From Flavobacteriales bacterium (lineage in GTDB: Bacteria > Bacteroidota > Bacteroidia > Flavobacteriales > TMED113): a stretch of DNA of 8,631 nt. The notes beneath the pieces are model-generated. The model did no database searches. It saw only the letters and a list, made by a program, of their open reading frames with translations, and had not been told where the DNA came from. Where the stretch lies: assembly GCA_002696965.1 (NCBI GenBank), contig NZUB01000023.1, forward strand, positions 1 to 8,631, read 5' to 3'. Shown piece by piece: positions 1 through 8,273 of the stretch (its first letter is position 1; the number at the start of each line of letters is the position of its first letter). A program made the translations under genes and the position numbers.

Positions 1-533
1 ATTTTTTGACCTGTTAATTCATAGTGTGTTTTATCTTCAGATAAAACTGCAACTGTTTTACCAGAATTTGCATCAGATCCAGCATTGGGTTCTGTTAAAT
101 TATAACATGCTATCCACTCTCCTGAAGCAATTTTAGGTAGATATTCTTTTTTTAATTTTTCACTGCCATAGTAAAGTATAGGATATGTTCCAATACCTGT
201 ATGAGCTCCATATGCAGTTGCTATAGAACCAGAATCAGCGCTCATCTCTCCACATATAAGCATGGATAGATTAAAACCCATACCAAATCCACCATATTCT
301 TCGGGTATATTTAAACCTAGCAATCCTAGTTGTCCAGCTTTTTTCATGATTGTTTCAACCAGAGTGTAATTGTTTTTTTCTAATTCTTGCACATTGGGTG
401 ATATTTCCTTCTGTATAAATTCTCTTGTAGCTGCTAGCATTTCTTTTGCTGTTTCATCAAATTCTTCAACTATAAATATGTCTTGAAAATTTGTATCTGC
501 TATTAAAAAAGATCCTCCAATTTTTTCTTTCAT
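1..533 (-). CDS. fadE: Acyl-CoA dehydrogenase, N-terminal part (cut by left window edge)
   Basis: First step of the beta-oxidation cycle: an FAD-dependent enzyme that oxidises acyl-CoA to trans-2-enoyl-CoA and passes electrons to electron-transfer flavoprotein. The visible 177 codons begin MKEKIGGSFLIADTNFQDIF and stay open to the window edge. Residues about 25-140 look like the helical N-terminal acyl-CoA dehydrogenase domain, with NIPEEYGGFGMG at 75-86. Residues 146-154 read LTEPNAGSD, the classic family signature that helps bind flavin and substrate. The ATG at 531-533 lies 9 bases after the thiolase stop. No Shine-Dalgarno motif precedes it. The N-terminal 'GGSFLI...EDIF' style resembles the roughly 600-residue acyl-CoA dehydrogenases of Bacteroidota, but the length, catalytic glutamate and C-terminal domain lie outside the window. 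It is the last visible gene of the fad operon. Family is sure. The symbol rests on position and analogy with Bacillus fadE, and chain-length preference cannot be read. Confidence 0.93.
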   Translation of the reverse strand, partial: MKEKIGGSFLIADTNFQDIFIVEEFDETAKEMLAATREFIQKEISPNVQELEKNNYTLVETIMKKAGQLGLLGLNIPEEYGGFGMGFNLSMLICGEMSADSGSIATAYGAHTGIGTYPILYYGSEKLKKEYLPKIASGEWIACYNLTEPNAGSDANSGKTVAVLSEDKTHYELTGQK

Positions 534-542
534 AAATGTTAT

Positions 543-1724
543 TTATTTTATTAATTCTAAAATACCTGCAGCTCCTTGTCCAGTTCCTACGCACATTGTA
601 ACCATCCCATGTTTTTGTTTTCGTCTTCTCATTTCATTCAGTAGTTGAACTGTTAATTTAGCTCCGGTACAACCTAGAGGATGGCCTAATGCAATAGCTC
701 CTCCATTAACATTAACAATACTTTGGTCTAATTTTGCTTCTCTAATCACTGCTAAAGACTGACATGCAAATGCTTCATTTAACTCAATTAGCTCAATATT
801 ATTTAGTTGCATATTAGCTTGTTTTAAAGCTAGAGGTATTGCTTCAACAGGACCAATGCCCATATGTTTAGGTTCAACTCCACAGACTGCATAACTTTTT
901 AGTTTTGCAATGGGTTCAATATTTAATTTTGTAACCATTTTTTCAGACATTAACATAACAAATGCAGCACCGTCAGAAGTTTGTGAAGAATTTCCTGCTG
1001 TAACAGTACCGTTTTGTGCAAATACCGGCTTGAGTTTAGCTAATTTTTCTTTTGTTGTATCTTTTCTAGGACCTTCGTCTGTATCAAAAACATACGTCCT
1101 AGATGTTTTTCTTTCGGAACTATCTAAAAATGTTTCAGTGACATTATATGGAATAATATCATCTTTGAATATTTCGTTTTCAATTGCTTGAATTGCTTTC
1201 ATATGTGAATTGTAAGCAAATTCATCCTGGTCTTCTCTGCTTATTTTATATTTCTGAACTATTGCCTCTGCAGTAGTACCCATACCCCAATACCAGTCAG
1301 GATTTTTGTTTGCTACTTTTTGGTTTGGCACTACTTTCCATCCCCCCATCGGAATTTTTGACATGCTTTCAACACCCCCAGAGATTATGCATTGTGCCAT
1401 TCCAGACTGTATTTTAGCAGCCCCTATAGCTATTGTTTCTAGACCCGAGGAGCAATAGCGATTCACAGTCATACCTGGAACTTTTACAGTATCTAGTCCT
1501 ATCAATGATATCATGCGACCTATATTTAATCCTTGTTCTGCTTCGGGTGTGGCATTACCTACTATGATGTCATCAATATCTTCTTTATTTAGGTTTGGTA
1601 TTTTGTTGGTTATTTCTTTTATTAGGGTGCCCCCCAATTCATCAGGTCGAACAAATTTTAACTTTCCCTTTTTTGCTTTTGCAACAGCTGTGCGGTATGC
1701 TTGTACTATATATACTTCTTCCAT
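543..1724 (-). CDS. fadA: Acetyl-CoA C-acyltransferase (3-ketoacyl-CoA thiolase)
   Basis: Last step of beta-oxidation: cleaves 3-ketoacyl-CoA with CoA to give acetyl-CoA and an acyl-CoA two carbons shorter; cytoplasmic. The 393-residue length is normal for the family. The catalytic residues are all present: nucleophilic Cys91 in NRYCSSGLE, Asn316 in LNEAFA, His348 in GGAIALGHPLG and Cys378 in CVGTGQGAAG. The N-terminal thiolase domain covers about 1-262 and the C-terminal domain about 270-393. The ATG at 1722-1724 gives the expected thiolase beginning (VYIVQAYRTAVAK) and lies 4 bases after the fadN stop, which suggests translational coupling. The gene sits between fadN and fadE, the order of the Bacillus fadNAE operon, so a catabolic thiolase is much more likely than a biosynthetic acetoacetyl-CoA thiolase, although sequence motifs alone do not separate the two. 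No Shine-Dalgarno motif is visible upstream. Confidence 0.96.
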   Translation of the reverse strand: MEEVYIVQAYRTAVAKAKKGKLKFVRPDELGGTLIKEITNKIPNLNKEDIDDIIVGNATPEAEQGLNIGRMISLIGLDTVKVPGMTVNRYCSSGLETIAIGAAKIQSGMAQCIISGGVESMSKIPMGGWKVVPNQKVANKNPDWYWGMGTTAEAIVQKYKISREDQDEFAYNSHMKAIQAIENEIFKDDIIPYNVTETFLDSSERKTSRTYVFDTDEGPRKDTTKEKLAKLKPVFAQNGTVTAGNSSQTSDGAAFVMLMSEKMVTKLNIEPIAKLKSYAVCGVEPKHMGIGPVEAIPLALKQANMQLNNIELIELNEAFACQSLAVIREAKLDQSIVNVNGGAIALGHPLGCTGAKLTVQLLNEMRRRKQKHGMVTMCVGTGQGAAGILELIK

Positions 1725-1728
1725 GTAT

Positions 1729-4086
1729 TTAATTTCTTAATGGTTTTCCTTTTTCTAACATATGTTTAATTCGATCTAGTGTTTTTGCCTCTCCACAAAG
1801 GGATAAAAATGCTTCCCTTTCAATGTCCAAAAGATATTGTTCAGAGACTGTTGTAGAGGAAGATAAATCACCACCACATAAAACATATGCTAATTTCTCA
1901 CACATTAGCTTTTCATGATCTGTAATGTAATTACCCTCTTTAAATGTATCTGCACCTACTAAAAACATTCCGAGTGCTTCACTCCCTAATACTTTTATAT
2001 CTTTTCTTTGAAGTGGTTTCGTGTAGCCAAGATTATCTAGGTACATTACTTTATTTTTTGCGTCTTGAATTAACTTGTTTGAGTTAATAGTTATATTATC
2101 TTTTCCTTTTTGGAGATATCCTAATTCAAATGCTTCATAAGCTGATGTTGCAACTTTTGCTTGACCTATATTAATAAAGTATTCTTTTAGTCTGGGTAAT
2201 TCAATATCACCATTATAATATAAATCAGATGCACGTAAAGCCATTTCTTTTGTGCCACCACCACCAGGAATAAGCCCAACCCCTAATTCTACTAATCCCA
2301 TATATGTTTCTGCAGCTGCTTGAATTGCATCAGCATGTAAACTAAACTCACACCCTCCTCCAAGTGTTAGCCCATGAGAAGCTACCACAATCGGAATACT
2401 GGAGTATCTAATTTTCATCGATGTGTTTTGGAATGTACGTACAGCCTCTTCAAGTAATTTCCATTCTTGTTCTACAATTAAAGTAAAAATCATACTTATA
2501 TCAGCACCAGCAGAAAAATGTTCTCCTTGATTACCAATTACAATTCCCCTATAATTCTCTTCTCCTAATTCTATACCCTTATTTATGCCTTCAATTACTT
2601 CTTTTCCTATACTATTTAATTTAGTATGAAATTCTATATTCAAAATTTGATCTCCCAAATCAATTATAGACACTCCTTCATTTTGCCAAACCAGTGATGT
2701 TGATTTAATGTCTTTTAGAATAATGACTTTATTTAGTCTTGGAATTTGGTCATATTTCTGTTTATTCTTTGAATAATAAGTTTTTGAATTATTTTCTATA
2801 CTGTAAAATGATTCAGTATTTATATCTTGAATCCAGTTTGGGACATCTAAATTTTCAGATTTCATTAAACTAATTCCTTTGTCTATACCGATGGTGTCCC
2901 ATATTTCAAATGGTCCTAATTCCCATCCAAAACCAGCACACATCGCAGAGTCTATTTCATATATTTCGTCGCATATTTCAGATACTCTGTGAGACACATA
3001 TGAAAACATAAATGCAAACATTTTTTTATAAAAAACAGCAGCCTTATCATCTCCTTCAATTAATATATGAAAACGCTCATGTAAAGAATTGATTTTTTTT
3101 GCTTTACTGATTGTTTCAAAACGTGACTTCTTTTTTTCTTTGTATTCAAGTGTTTTTAAATTGAGTGCTAAGATTTTTCTTTTTCCATGTTCATCTCTTA
3201 CTTTTTTATAAAAACCTTGTTTTGTTTTATCACCTAGCCATTTCTTATCTAACATTGTGTTAATGAAAGATGGTAGATTAAAAATACTTCTTTGCTCATC
3301 ATTGGGGCAATTATCATATACTCCCCTAGCTACTTTATGAAGTGTATCTAGTCCTACTAAATCAGAAGTTCTAAATGTAGCTGATTTTGGACGTCCGATA
3401 ATCGGCCCTGTAAGTAAATCAATTTCTTCAACACTCATATCTAGCTTTTCACTTATTTGAAATAGTGAAGCAATTCCAGCAACCCCAATTCTATTAGCAA
3501 TAAATGCGGGTGTATCATGGCATAAAACAGTTGTTTTGCCTAGAAATTTTTCACCATATTGCATTAGAAATGACACTATGTTTTTATTTGTTTTGGGAGT
3601 TGGTATCAATTCTAAAAGCTTTAAATACCTTGGTGGATTAAAAAAATGTGTTCCACAAAAGTGTTTGGCAAAATCTTCGCTTCTCCCTTCAAGCATATTA
3701 TTAATAGGTATACCAGATGTGTTTGAGCTAATAATTGTACCAGGAGTTCTATAAGTTTCAATTTTTTGAAATAGTTGTTTTTTTATCTCTAAATCTTCAA
3801 TAATAACCTCAATAATCCAGTCAGAGGAAGCTATTTTTTTAATATCATCTTCTAAATTGCCAGTTTCTATCCTATTGTGAAATTTTTGCAGGTAAATAGG
3901 TGATGGTTTTGATTTTAACGTACTTTTAAGATATTCATTGACTATTTTATTTTTATTATTACTATCATCTTTATTTGCAATATCTAATAACAATACCTCT
4001 ACCCCAATATTAGCAAAATGACATGCAATTCTAGACCCCATAATTCCTGAGCCAATGACACTAACTTTATTTATTTTTCTATTCAT
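1729..4086 (-). CDS. fadN: Fused 3-hydroxyacyl-CoA dehydrogenase / enoyl-CoA hydratase (FadN type)
   Basis: Carries out the middle two beta-oxidation steps: hydration of trans-2-enoyl-CoA and NAD-dependent oxidation of the resulting 3-hydroxyacyl-CoA. Domain order, in 785 residues: NAD-binding Rossmann domain (about 5-188, with Gly12, Gly14 and Gly17 in VIGSGIMG); C-terminal dehydrogenase domain (about 190-295); a second, more degenerate copy (about 350-435); crotonase domain (about 465-660); and a tail of about 125 residues. Dehydrogenase residues are present: the Ser-rich SSNTS at 120-124, His147 in GTHFFNPP, Glu159 in LLELIPTP and Asn198 in AFIANRIG. Hydratase residues are present: SAGADI at 525-530, Glu580 in GGGCEF and Glu600 in LVELG, with the usual 20-residue spacing. 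The dehydrogenase precedes the hydratase, the reverse of E. coli FadB but the same as Bacillus FadN (also near 790 residues). The ATG at 4084-4086 is 5 bases after the fadD-like stop. Both activities look intact. Confidence 0.95.
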   Translation of the reverse strand: MNRKINKVSVIGSGIMGSRIACHFANIGVEVLLLDIANKDDSNNKNKIVNEYLKSTLKSKPSPIYLQKFHNRIETGNLEDDIKKIASSDWIIEVIIEDLEIKKQLFQKIETYRTPGTIISSNTSGIPINNMLEGRSEDFAKHFCGTHFFNPPRYLKLLELIPTPKTNKNIVSFLMQYGEKFLGKTTVLCHDTPAFIANRIGVAGIASLFQISEKLDMSVEEIDLLTGPIIGRPKSATFRTSDLVGLDTLHKVARGVYDNCPNDEQRSIFNLPSFINTMLDKKWLGDKTKQGFYKKVRDEHGKRKILALNLKTLEYKEKKKSRFETISKAKKINSLHERFHILIEGDDKAAVFYKKMFAFMFSYVSHRVSEICDEIYEIDSAMCAGFGWELGPFEIWDTIGIDKGISLMKSENLDVPNWIQDINTESFYSIENNSKTYYSKNKQKYDQIPRLNKVIILKDIKSTSLVWQNEGVSIIDLGDQILNIEFHTKLNSIGKEVIEGINKGIELGEENYRGIVIGNQGEHFSAGADISMIFTLIVEQEWKLLEEAVRTFQNTSMKIRYSSIPIVVASHGLTLGGGCEFSLHADAIQAAAETYMGLVELGVGLIPGGGGTKEMALRASDLYYNGDIELPRLKEYFINIGQAKVATSAYEAFELGYLQKGKDNITINSNKLIQDAKNKVMYLDNLGYTKPLQRKDIKVLGSEALGMFLVGADTFKEGNYITDHEKLMCEKLAYVLCGGDLSSSTTVSEQYLLDIEREAFLSLCGEAKTLDRIKHMLEKGKPLRN

Positions 4087-4091
4087 TGTAT

Positions 4092-5879
4092 TTAAGATTT
4101 GTAAATCTCTTCATAAAGATTTCTATATTTTTCAAGAATATTTTTTCTTCTTAATTTCATGGTTGCAGTTAATTCTCCTCCGTCTACTGACCAACTATTT
4201 CCGATTAGTTTAAAAATTTTAATTTTCTCATAATCATTAAAGAAACTATTGTAATAATTGACTTCTTTTTCAAATTTATCAACAACTTTATTCTTGTTAA
4301 TTACATCCTTTAAATTTGTGAAAAGTATATCATGTTTTTTGCACCAGAAATTTAATCCTTCTTCAGAGGGCACAATGAAAGCAGCAGGATGTTTTTCTCC
4401 TTCGCCAATAACAATAATTTGTTCAATTAATCTTGACTCTTTAAATCTGTTTTCCATTACTTGTGGAGCGATGTACTTTCCTCCGGATGTTTTAAATATT
4501 TCTTTTTTTCTATCAGTTATTTTTAGATACCTTCCTTGAATTAATCGACCAATATCTCCAGTGTGAAACCATCCTTCACTATCAATAACTTTGCTTGTTT
4601 CTTCAGGTTTATTGTAATAACCCATCATTACATTTGGACCTTTGATTGTAATTTCACCTTCACCTTCTTTCATTCCGTCTTCATGTACTAGTTTTAACTC
4701 GACCCCCTCTATAATTGTCCCCACTGTTCCATAGTGTGCATCATTAGTATGTGCTAAATTGACAGATATTACCGGTGATGTTTCAGATAATCCGTAGCCT
4801 TCTAAAACTGGCATTTGTGCTGCAGTAAATATTTTGGCTATTCTTTCTTGTAAAGCAGATGCTCCTGAAACAATGTATCTTATTCTTCCCCCAACAGCGT
4901 CTCGCCATTTATTAAATATAATTTTATTTGCTATTGATAATTGTAATTCATACCAGAATCCATTAGCTTTATTATATTCATGTTTAAGTCCTAGATTAAC
5001 AGCCCAGAAAAATAATATTTTTTTCAAACCTTTTAATTCAGCTCCTTTTGCTAAAATTTTATCATATACTTTTTCTAATAATCTAGGTACGGTTGGCATT
5101 ATAGTAGGTTGAATTTTTTTCAAGTCATCTCCGAGAGTTTCTAGGCTTTGTGCATAATAAATGGACACCCCCTTAAACATATAGAAGTATTCAATCATTC
5201 TTTCGAATACATGGCAAAGTGGTAAAAAACTAATTGCTCGATCATCCATTCCTATAGGCAATTGGTCTCTTAATGTTGTGATTTGGCTAATAACATTAGA
5301 ATGACTTAACATTACCCCTTTAGGGTTACCTGTTGTTCCAGAAGTGTAAATTAATGTGAATAAGTCATTTTTTTGAATAGTTTTTTGAATTTCCTTTAAC
5401 TTTTCAGGCTTAGGTTTTTCGACTCCCTTATTTATGATTTCTTGCCAATTATTTATATTGTCTAATTGATCAAAAGAATATATTTCCTTAAGACAGTCGA
5501 TTTCTTTATCAAGGTCTTTAATTTTTTCATAGATTTCACTAGATCCAACGAAAATTATTTTAGCTCCACAATCTTGAATAATGTATTTATATTCCTTTCT
5601 AGTTATATTTGGATATATAGGGGCATTAATTGCTCCGATTTTATTGATACCCATGTCAACCAAGCTCCACTCAGGTCTATTAGGTGAAATAATACATATT
5701 TTATCATTTTTCTCAATACCCATTTCAAGTAAGCCGTACGCAATATTATTGGTGGTTGCAATATACTCTTCTGTGCTATATGTTTTCATGACACCATTTT
5801 GTTGAATAGCTAACATGTCTTTTTTAGGGAATAGTTTATGGTATCTTTCAGCTAATTGAAATATTTTAATTTCTTCCAT
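4092..5879 (-). CDS. fadD: Long-chain fatty acid--CoA ligase (AMP-forming)
   Basis: Activates free fatty acids: ATP plus fatty acid gives acyl-AMP, then acyl-CoA, which feeds the beta-oxidation enzymes encoded just downstream. The 595-residue protein shows the adenylate-forming motifs in order: the phosphate-binding loop LIYTSGTTGNPKGVMLSH (176-193), YGLSE (362-366), GWFHTGDIG (436-444), the hinge ITDRKKEIFKTSGGKYIAP (454-472) and catalytic Lys575 in ELTATMKLRRKN near the C-terminus. The LTATMKLRRK ending and the VSGASALQERIAKIF segment (337-351) resemble the FAA1-like long-chain group more than E. coli FadD, so the symbol describes role rather than orthology. No signal peptide or clear membrane helix is seen; peripheral membrane association is typical of the family. 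The gene is the first of the leftward operon and its ATG (5877-5879) faces the divergent intergenic region. The leader lacks a Shine-Dalgarno motif. Confidence 0.93.
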   Translation of the reverse strand: MEEIKIFQLAERYHKLFPKKDMLAIQQNGVMKTYSTEEYIATTNNIAYGLLEMGIEKNDKICIISPNRPEWSLVDMGINKIGAINAPIYPNITRKEYKYIIQDCGAKIIFVGSSEIYEKIKDLDKEIDCLKEIYSFDQLDNINNWQEIINKGVEKPKPEKLKEIQKTIQKNDLFTLIYTSGTTGNPKGVMLSHSNVISQITTLRDQLPIGMDDRAISFLPLCHVFERMIEYFYMFKGVSIYYAQSLETLGDDLKKIQPTIMPTVPRLLEKVYDKILAKGAELKGLKKILFFWAVNLGLKHEYNKANGFWYELQLSIANKIIFNKWRDAVGGRIRYIVSGASALQERIAKIFTAAQMPVLEGYGLSETSPVISVNLAHTNDAHYGTVGTIIEGVELKLVHEDGMKEGEGEITIKGPNVMMGYYNKPEETSKVIDSEGWFHTGDIGRLIQGRYLKITDRKKEIFKTSGGKYIAPQVMENRFKESRLIEQIIVIGEGEKHPAAFIVPSEEGLNFWCKKHDILFTNLKDVINKNKVVDKFEKEVNYYNSFFNDYEKIKIFKLIGNSWSVDGGELTATMKLRRKNILEKYRNLYEEIYKS

Positions 5880-6038
5880 TTCAAAAGGGTTTTTTTATTA
5901 TGTATTCAATCTAGTAAAAATATTGGAAATATCCATACTTATTACCTGGTCATTAAATTGTTAAAAAATATTTTATTATTTGTTAACTAGAAAATACTTT
6001 AAATATCTATTTTAGAAGAAATATTTAATCATTAAATA
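5880..6038. promoter_or_regulatory. Divergent intergenic region between the fad operon and purL
   Basis: This 159-base, very AT-rich stretch separates the leftward fad operon from rightward purL, so both promoters should lie here. A direct repeat TTGTTAA occurs at 5958-5964 and 5980-5986, start to start 22 bases. The second copy extends to the palindrome GTTAAC (5982-5987), and the palindrome AAAATATTTT lies between the copies (5965-5974). For the plus strand the best Bacteroidota-type pair (TTTG, then TAnnTTTG) is TTTG at 5979-5982 and TATTTTAG at 6008-6015, but the 25-base spacer is long and one box base is wrong. For the minus strand I see only a weak -7-like TATTTTTA (5915-5922) without a matching -33 box. 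No riboswitch, terminator or small gene is evident. The regulatory role follows from gene arrangement; the exact sites are uncertain. Confidence 0.5.
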
Positions 6039-8264
6039 ATGTCAACAGCAAAACTTACCACCGAAAAAGACGCTATAAAAATGGGTCTTCTGACTGAAGA
6101 ATTTCATAAAATTTGTAAAATTCTAAATAGAACTCCTAATTATACTGAGTTGAGTATCTTTTCTGTGATGTGGTCAGAACATTGTTCTTACAAAAATTCT
6201 ATTTTATGGTTAAAAAAATTACCTAAGAAAGGTAAGCAAATGTTGGTTGAGGCAGGTGAAGAAAATGCTGGATTAGTTGATATAGGTGATGGTCTAGCAT
6301 GTGCTTTTAAAATTGAATCCCATAATCATCCTTCAGCGTTAGAACCGTACCAAGGAGCTGCAACAGGTGTTGGTGGTATTAATAGAGATATTTTTACAAT
6401 GGGTGCGCGCCCCATAGCTCAATTAAATTCTCTTCGTTTTGGTGACATCAATTTAAATCGTACTCAATGGTTATTGAGGGGGGTGGTCAAGGGTATTGGA
6501 GATTATGGTAATTCATTTGGAATACCAATTGTTGGTGGCGAAACTTTTTTTGATAAAAGTTATAACACAAATCCTTTAGTTAATGCATTTTCTGCTGGTA
6601 TTATGAAAAAAGGTGATATGATTTCTGCAATTGCAAAGGGTGCTGGCAATCCTGTTTTTATTGTTGGTTCTTCAACTGGTAAGGATGGGATTAATGGAGC
6701 TGCATTTGCTTCTAAAGATTTAACAGAAGATTCAGTAGATGATATACCTTCGGTTCAGGTTGGAGATCCATTTCAAGAAAAACTTTTATTAGAGGCAACT
6801 ATGGAATTGTCAAAGACTAATATTTTAATTGGTATGCAAGACATGGGTGCAGCTGGTATTATTTGTTCTACATCTGAAATGAGTAGCTCAGGTGGCTGTG
6901 GAATGAAGATAGATTTAGATAAAGTCCCAGTTAGACAAAAAATGGAGCCATTTGAAATTCTTTTATCAGAGTCTCAGGAGCGCATGCTATTAGTTGTGAA
7001 AAAAGGGAAGGAGTCAGTTGCTAAGTCTATTTTTGACAAATGGGATTTAAATTGTGAAAAAATTGGTGAGGTTACTGATACAAATAGATTAGAATTTTAT
7101 TTTAATAGCCAGTGCATAGCTGATGTGCCTGCTGATGCTTTAGTACTTGGTGGAGGGGCTCCGGTTTATGAAAGAGATTATGTTGAGCCAAAATATTTTT
7201 CAGAGTATAAAAAGTTCAACATGTCTTCGGTTCTTCCGCCTGAAAATATTATTGAGGTAGCTAGAGAGATAATTAAAATGCCAAATATTGCCTCTAAAAA
7301 ATGGATATTTGAACAATATGATTCTATGGTAGGTACGGTGAATATGAGTACAAATTCCCCTTCTGATGCCGCAGTTGTTAATTTAAAAGGTACAAAAAAA
7401 GCTTTAGTATTAACAGTTGATTGTAACGCACGATATGTAAACGCAGACCCAAAAGTTGGGTGTGCAATTGCTGTCAGTGAAGCAGCTAGAAATATTGTTT
7501 GTTCCGGAGGAGAGCCACTTGCAATTACAAATTGTTTAAACTTTGGAAATCCTTATGACCCTGAGGTTTATTGGCAGTTTGTTAATTCAATTCTTGGCAT
7601 GAAGTGGGCCTGTGAATCATTAAAAACTCCTGTAACCGGAGGTAATGTTAGTTTTTATAATCAAACTGTTTTAAAAGATGTAGCAGAACCATGTTTCCCC
7701 ACCCCAACTATAGGCATGATTGGTTTGATTAAAGACCAACAGAATATCATGACGCTTGATTTTAAAAATTTAGGTGATATTATTTATTTAATTGGAGACT
7801 GTCATGACGATATAGCATCATCAGAGTATCTTGCAAATTATCATAAAATTACTTGTAGTCCTGCACCACATTTTGATATGGACAAAGAAATAATTCTACA
7901 AAAAACTATTTTATCTCTAATAGAAAACCACCATATTCAATCTGCTCATGACGTATCAGATGGAGGTCTCTACGTCTGTTTGATTGAAAGTGGTATAGTT
8001 AGAAATTTAGGTTTTGATATTTTTACTAATCATGATTTTCGACAGGATGCTTATTTGTTTGGTGAATCTCAAAGTAGAGTTGTTGTGACAGTTAGCCCTG
8101 ATAATAAAGAACAATTTGAAAAATTTTTACAAGATAAAATATCATTTACTTTATTGGGAGAGGTGACTGATGGTAAAATTATTATTGATGATCTTGACTT
8201 TGGAAGTATTAATAAAGTAAAAGAAGATTATCTGAGTGCGATAGAAAATATTTTAGAATCATAA
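6039..8264 (+). CDS. purL: Phosphoribosylformylglycinamidine synthase, short form (PurL)
   Basis: De novo purine synthesis, fourth step: ATP-dependent conversion of FGAR to FGAM using ammonia. The 741-residue length fits the short PurL (Bacillus type, about 740), not the fused form of about 1,200-1,300 residues. It therefore needs separate PurQ (glutaminase) and PurS partners, neither of which is in this window. Visible features: SEHCSYKN with His48 (46-53), the active-site histidine block; KIESHNHPSALEPYQGAATG (91-110) followed by GVGGINRDIFTMGARPIA (110-127), the nucleotide and metal-binding region; and a second half with SAHDVSDGGL (635-644). The layout is the usual duplicated pair of AIR-synthase-like N and C domains (about 60-190 and 200-350; 430-560 and 575-715). 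The ATG at 6039 gives an N-terminal extension before PNYTELSIFSVMWSEHC like that of known short PurL proteins, so I prefer it to Met15. No Shine-Dalgarno motif is visible. Confidence 0.96.
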   Translation: MSTAKLTTEKDAIKMGLLTEEFHKICKILNRTPNYTELSIFSVMWSEHCSYKNSILWLKKLPKKGKQMLVEAGEENAGLVDIGDGLACAFKIESHNHPSALEPYQGAATGVGGINRDIFTMGARPIAQLNSLRFGDINLNRTQWLLRGVVKGIGDYGNSFGIPIVGGETFFDKSYNTNPLVNAFSAGIMKKGDMISAIAKGAGNPVFIVGSSTGKDGINGAAFASKDLTEDSVDDIPSVQVGDPFQEKLLLEATMELSKTNILIGMQDMGAAGIICSTSEMSSSGGCGMKIDLDKVPVRQKMEPFEILLSESQERMLLVVKKGKESVAKSIFDKWDLNCEKIGEVTDTNRLEFYFNSQCIADVPADALVLGGGAPVYERDYVEPKYFSEYKKFNMSSVLPPENIIEVAREIIKMPNIASKKWIFEQYDSMVGTVNMSTNSPSDAAVVNLKGTKKALVLTVDCNARYVNADPKVGCAIAVSEAARNIVCSGGEPLAITNCLNFGNPYDPEVYWQFVNSILGMKWACESLKTPVTGGNVSFYNQTVLKDVAEPCFPTPTIGMIGLIKDQQNIMTLDFKNLGDIIYLIGDCHDDIASSEYLANYHKITCSPAPHFDMDKEIILQKTILSLIENHHIQSAHDVSDGGLYVCLIESGIVRNLGFDIFTNHDFRQDAYLFGESQSRVVVTVSPDNKEQFEKFLQDKISFTLLGEVTDGKIIIDDLDFGSINKVKEDYLSAIENILES

Positions 8265-8273
8265 GTTTCTATT

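Noticed and set aside
1..533. Acyl-CoA dehydrogenase and RecG as broken genes or pseudogenes
   Set aside because: Both frames are open up to the window edges with normal conserved blocks; the truncation comes from the window, not from a mutation.
910..1191. Open frame of 93 codons on the plus strand inside the thiolase gene
   Set aside because: It lies wholly opposite fadA, whose catalytic residues are intact, and its translation shows no recognisable domain. The same applies to the other short plus-strand frames within 1513-1740, 3536-3754, 4258-4539, 4834-5112 and 5466-5805.
5885..5915. Possible FadR-type operator upstream of the fad operon (minus-strand TTGAATACAT)
   Set aside because: The Bacillus FadR site is a dyad of TGAAT half-sites. 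Only one partial half is visible here, with no matching second half.
6000..6038. Purine riboswitch or structured leader before purL
   Set aside because: The short AT-rich leader offers no paired stems or conserved purine-riboswitch core, and there is little room between any plausible promoter and the ATG.
8265..8273. Terminator between purL and recG
   Set aside because: Only nine bases separate the genes, and no GC-rich hairpin with a T run is present.
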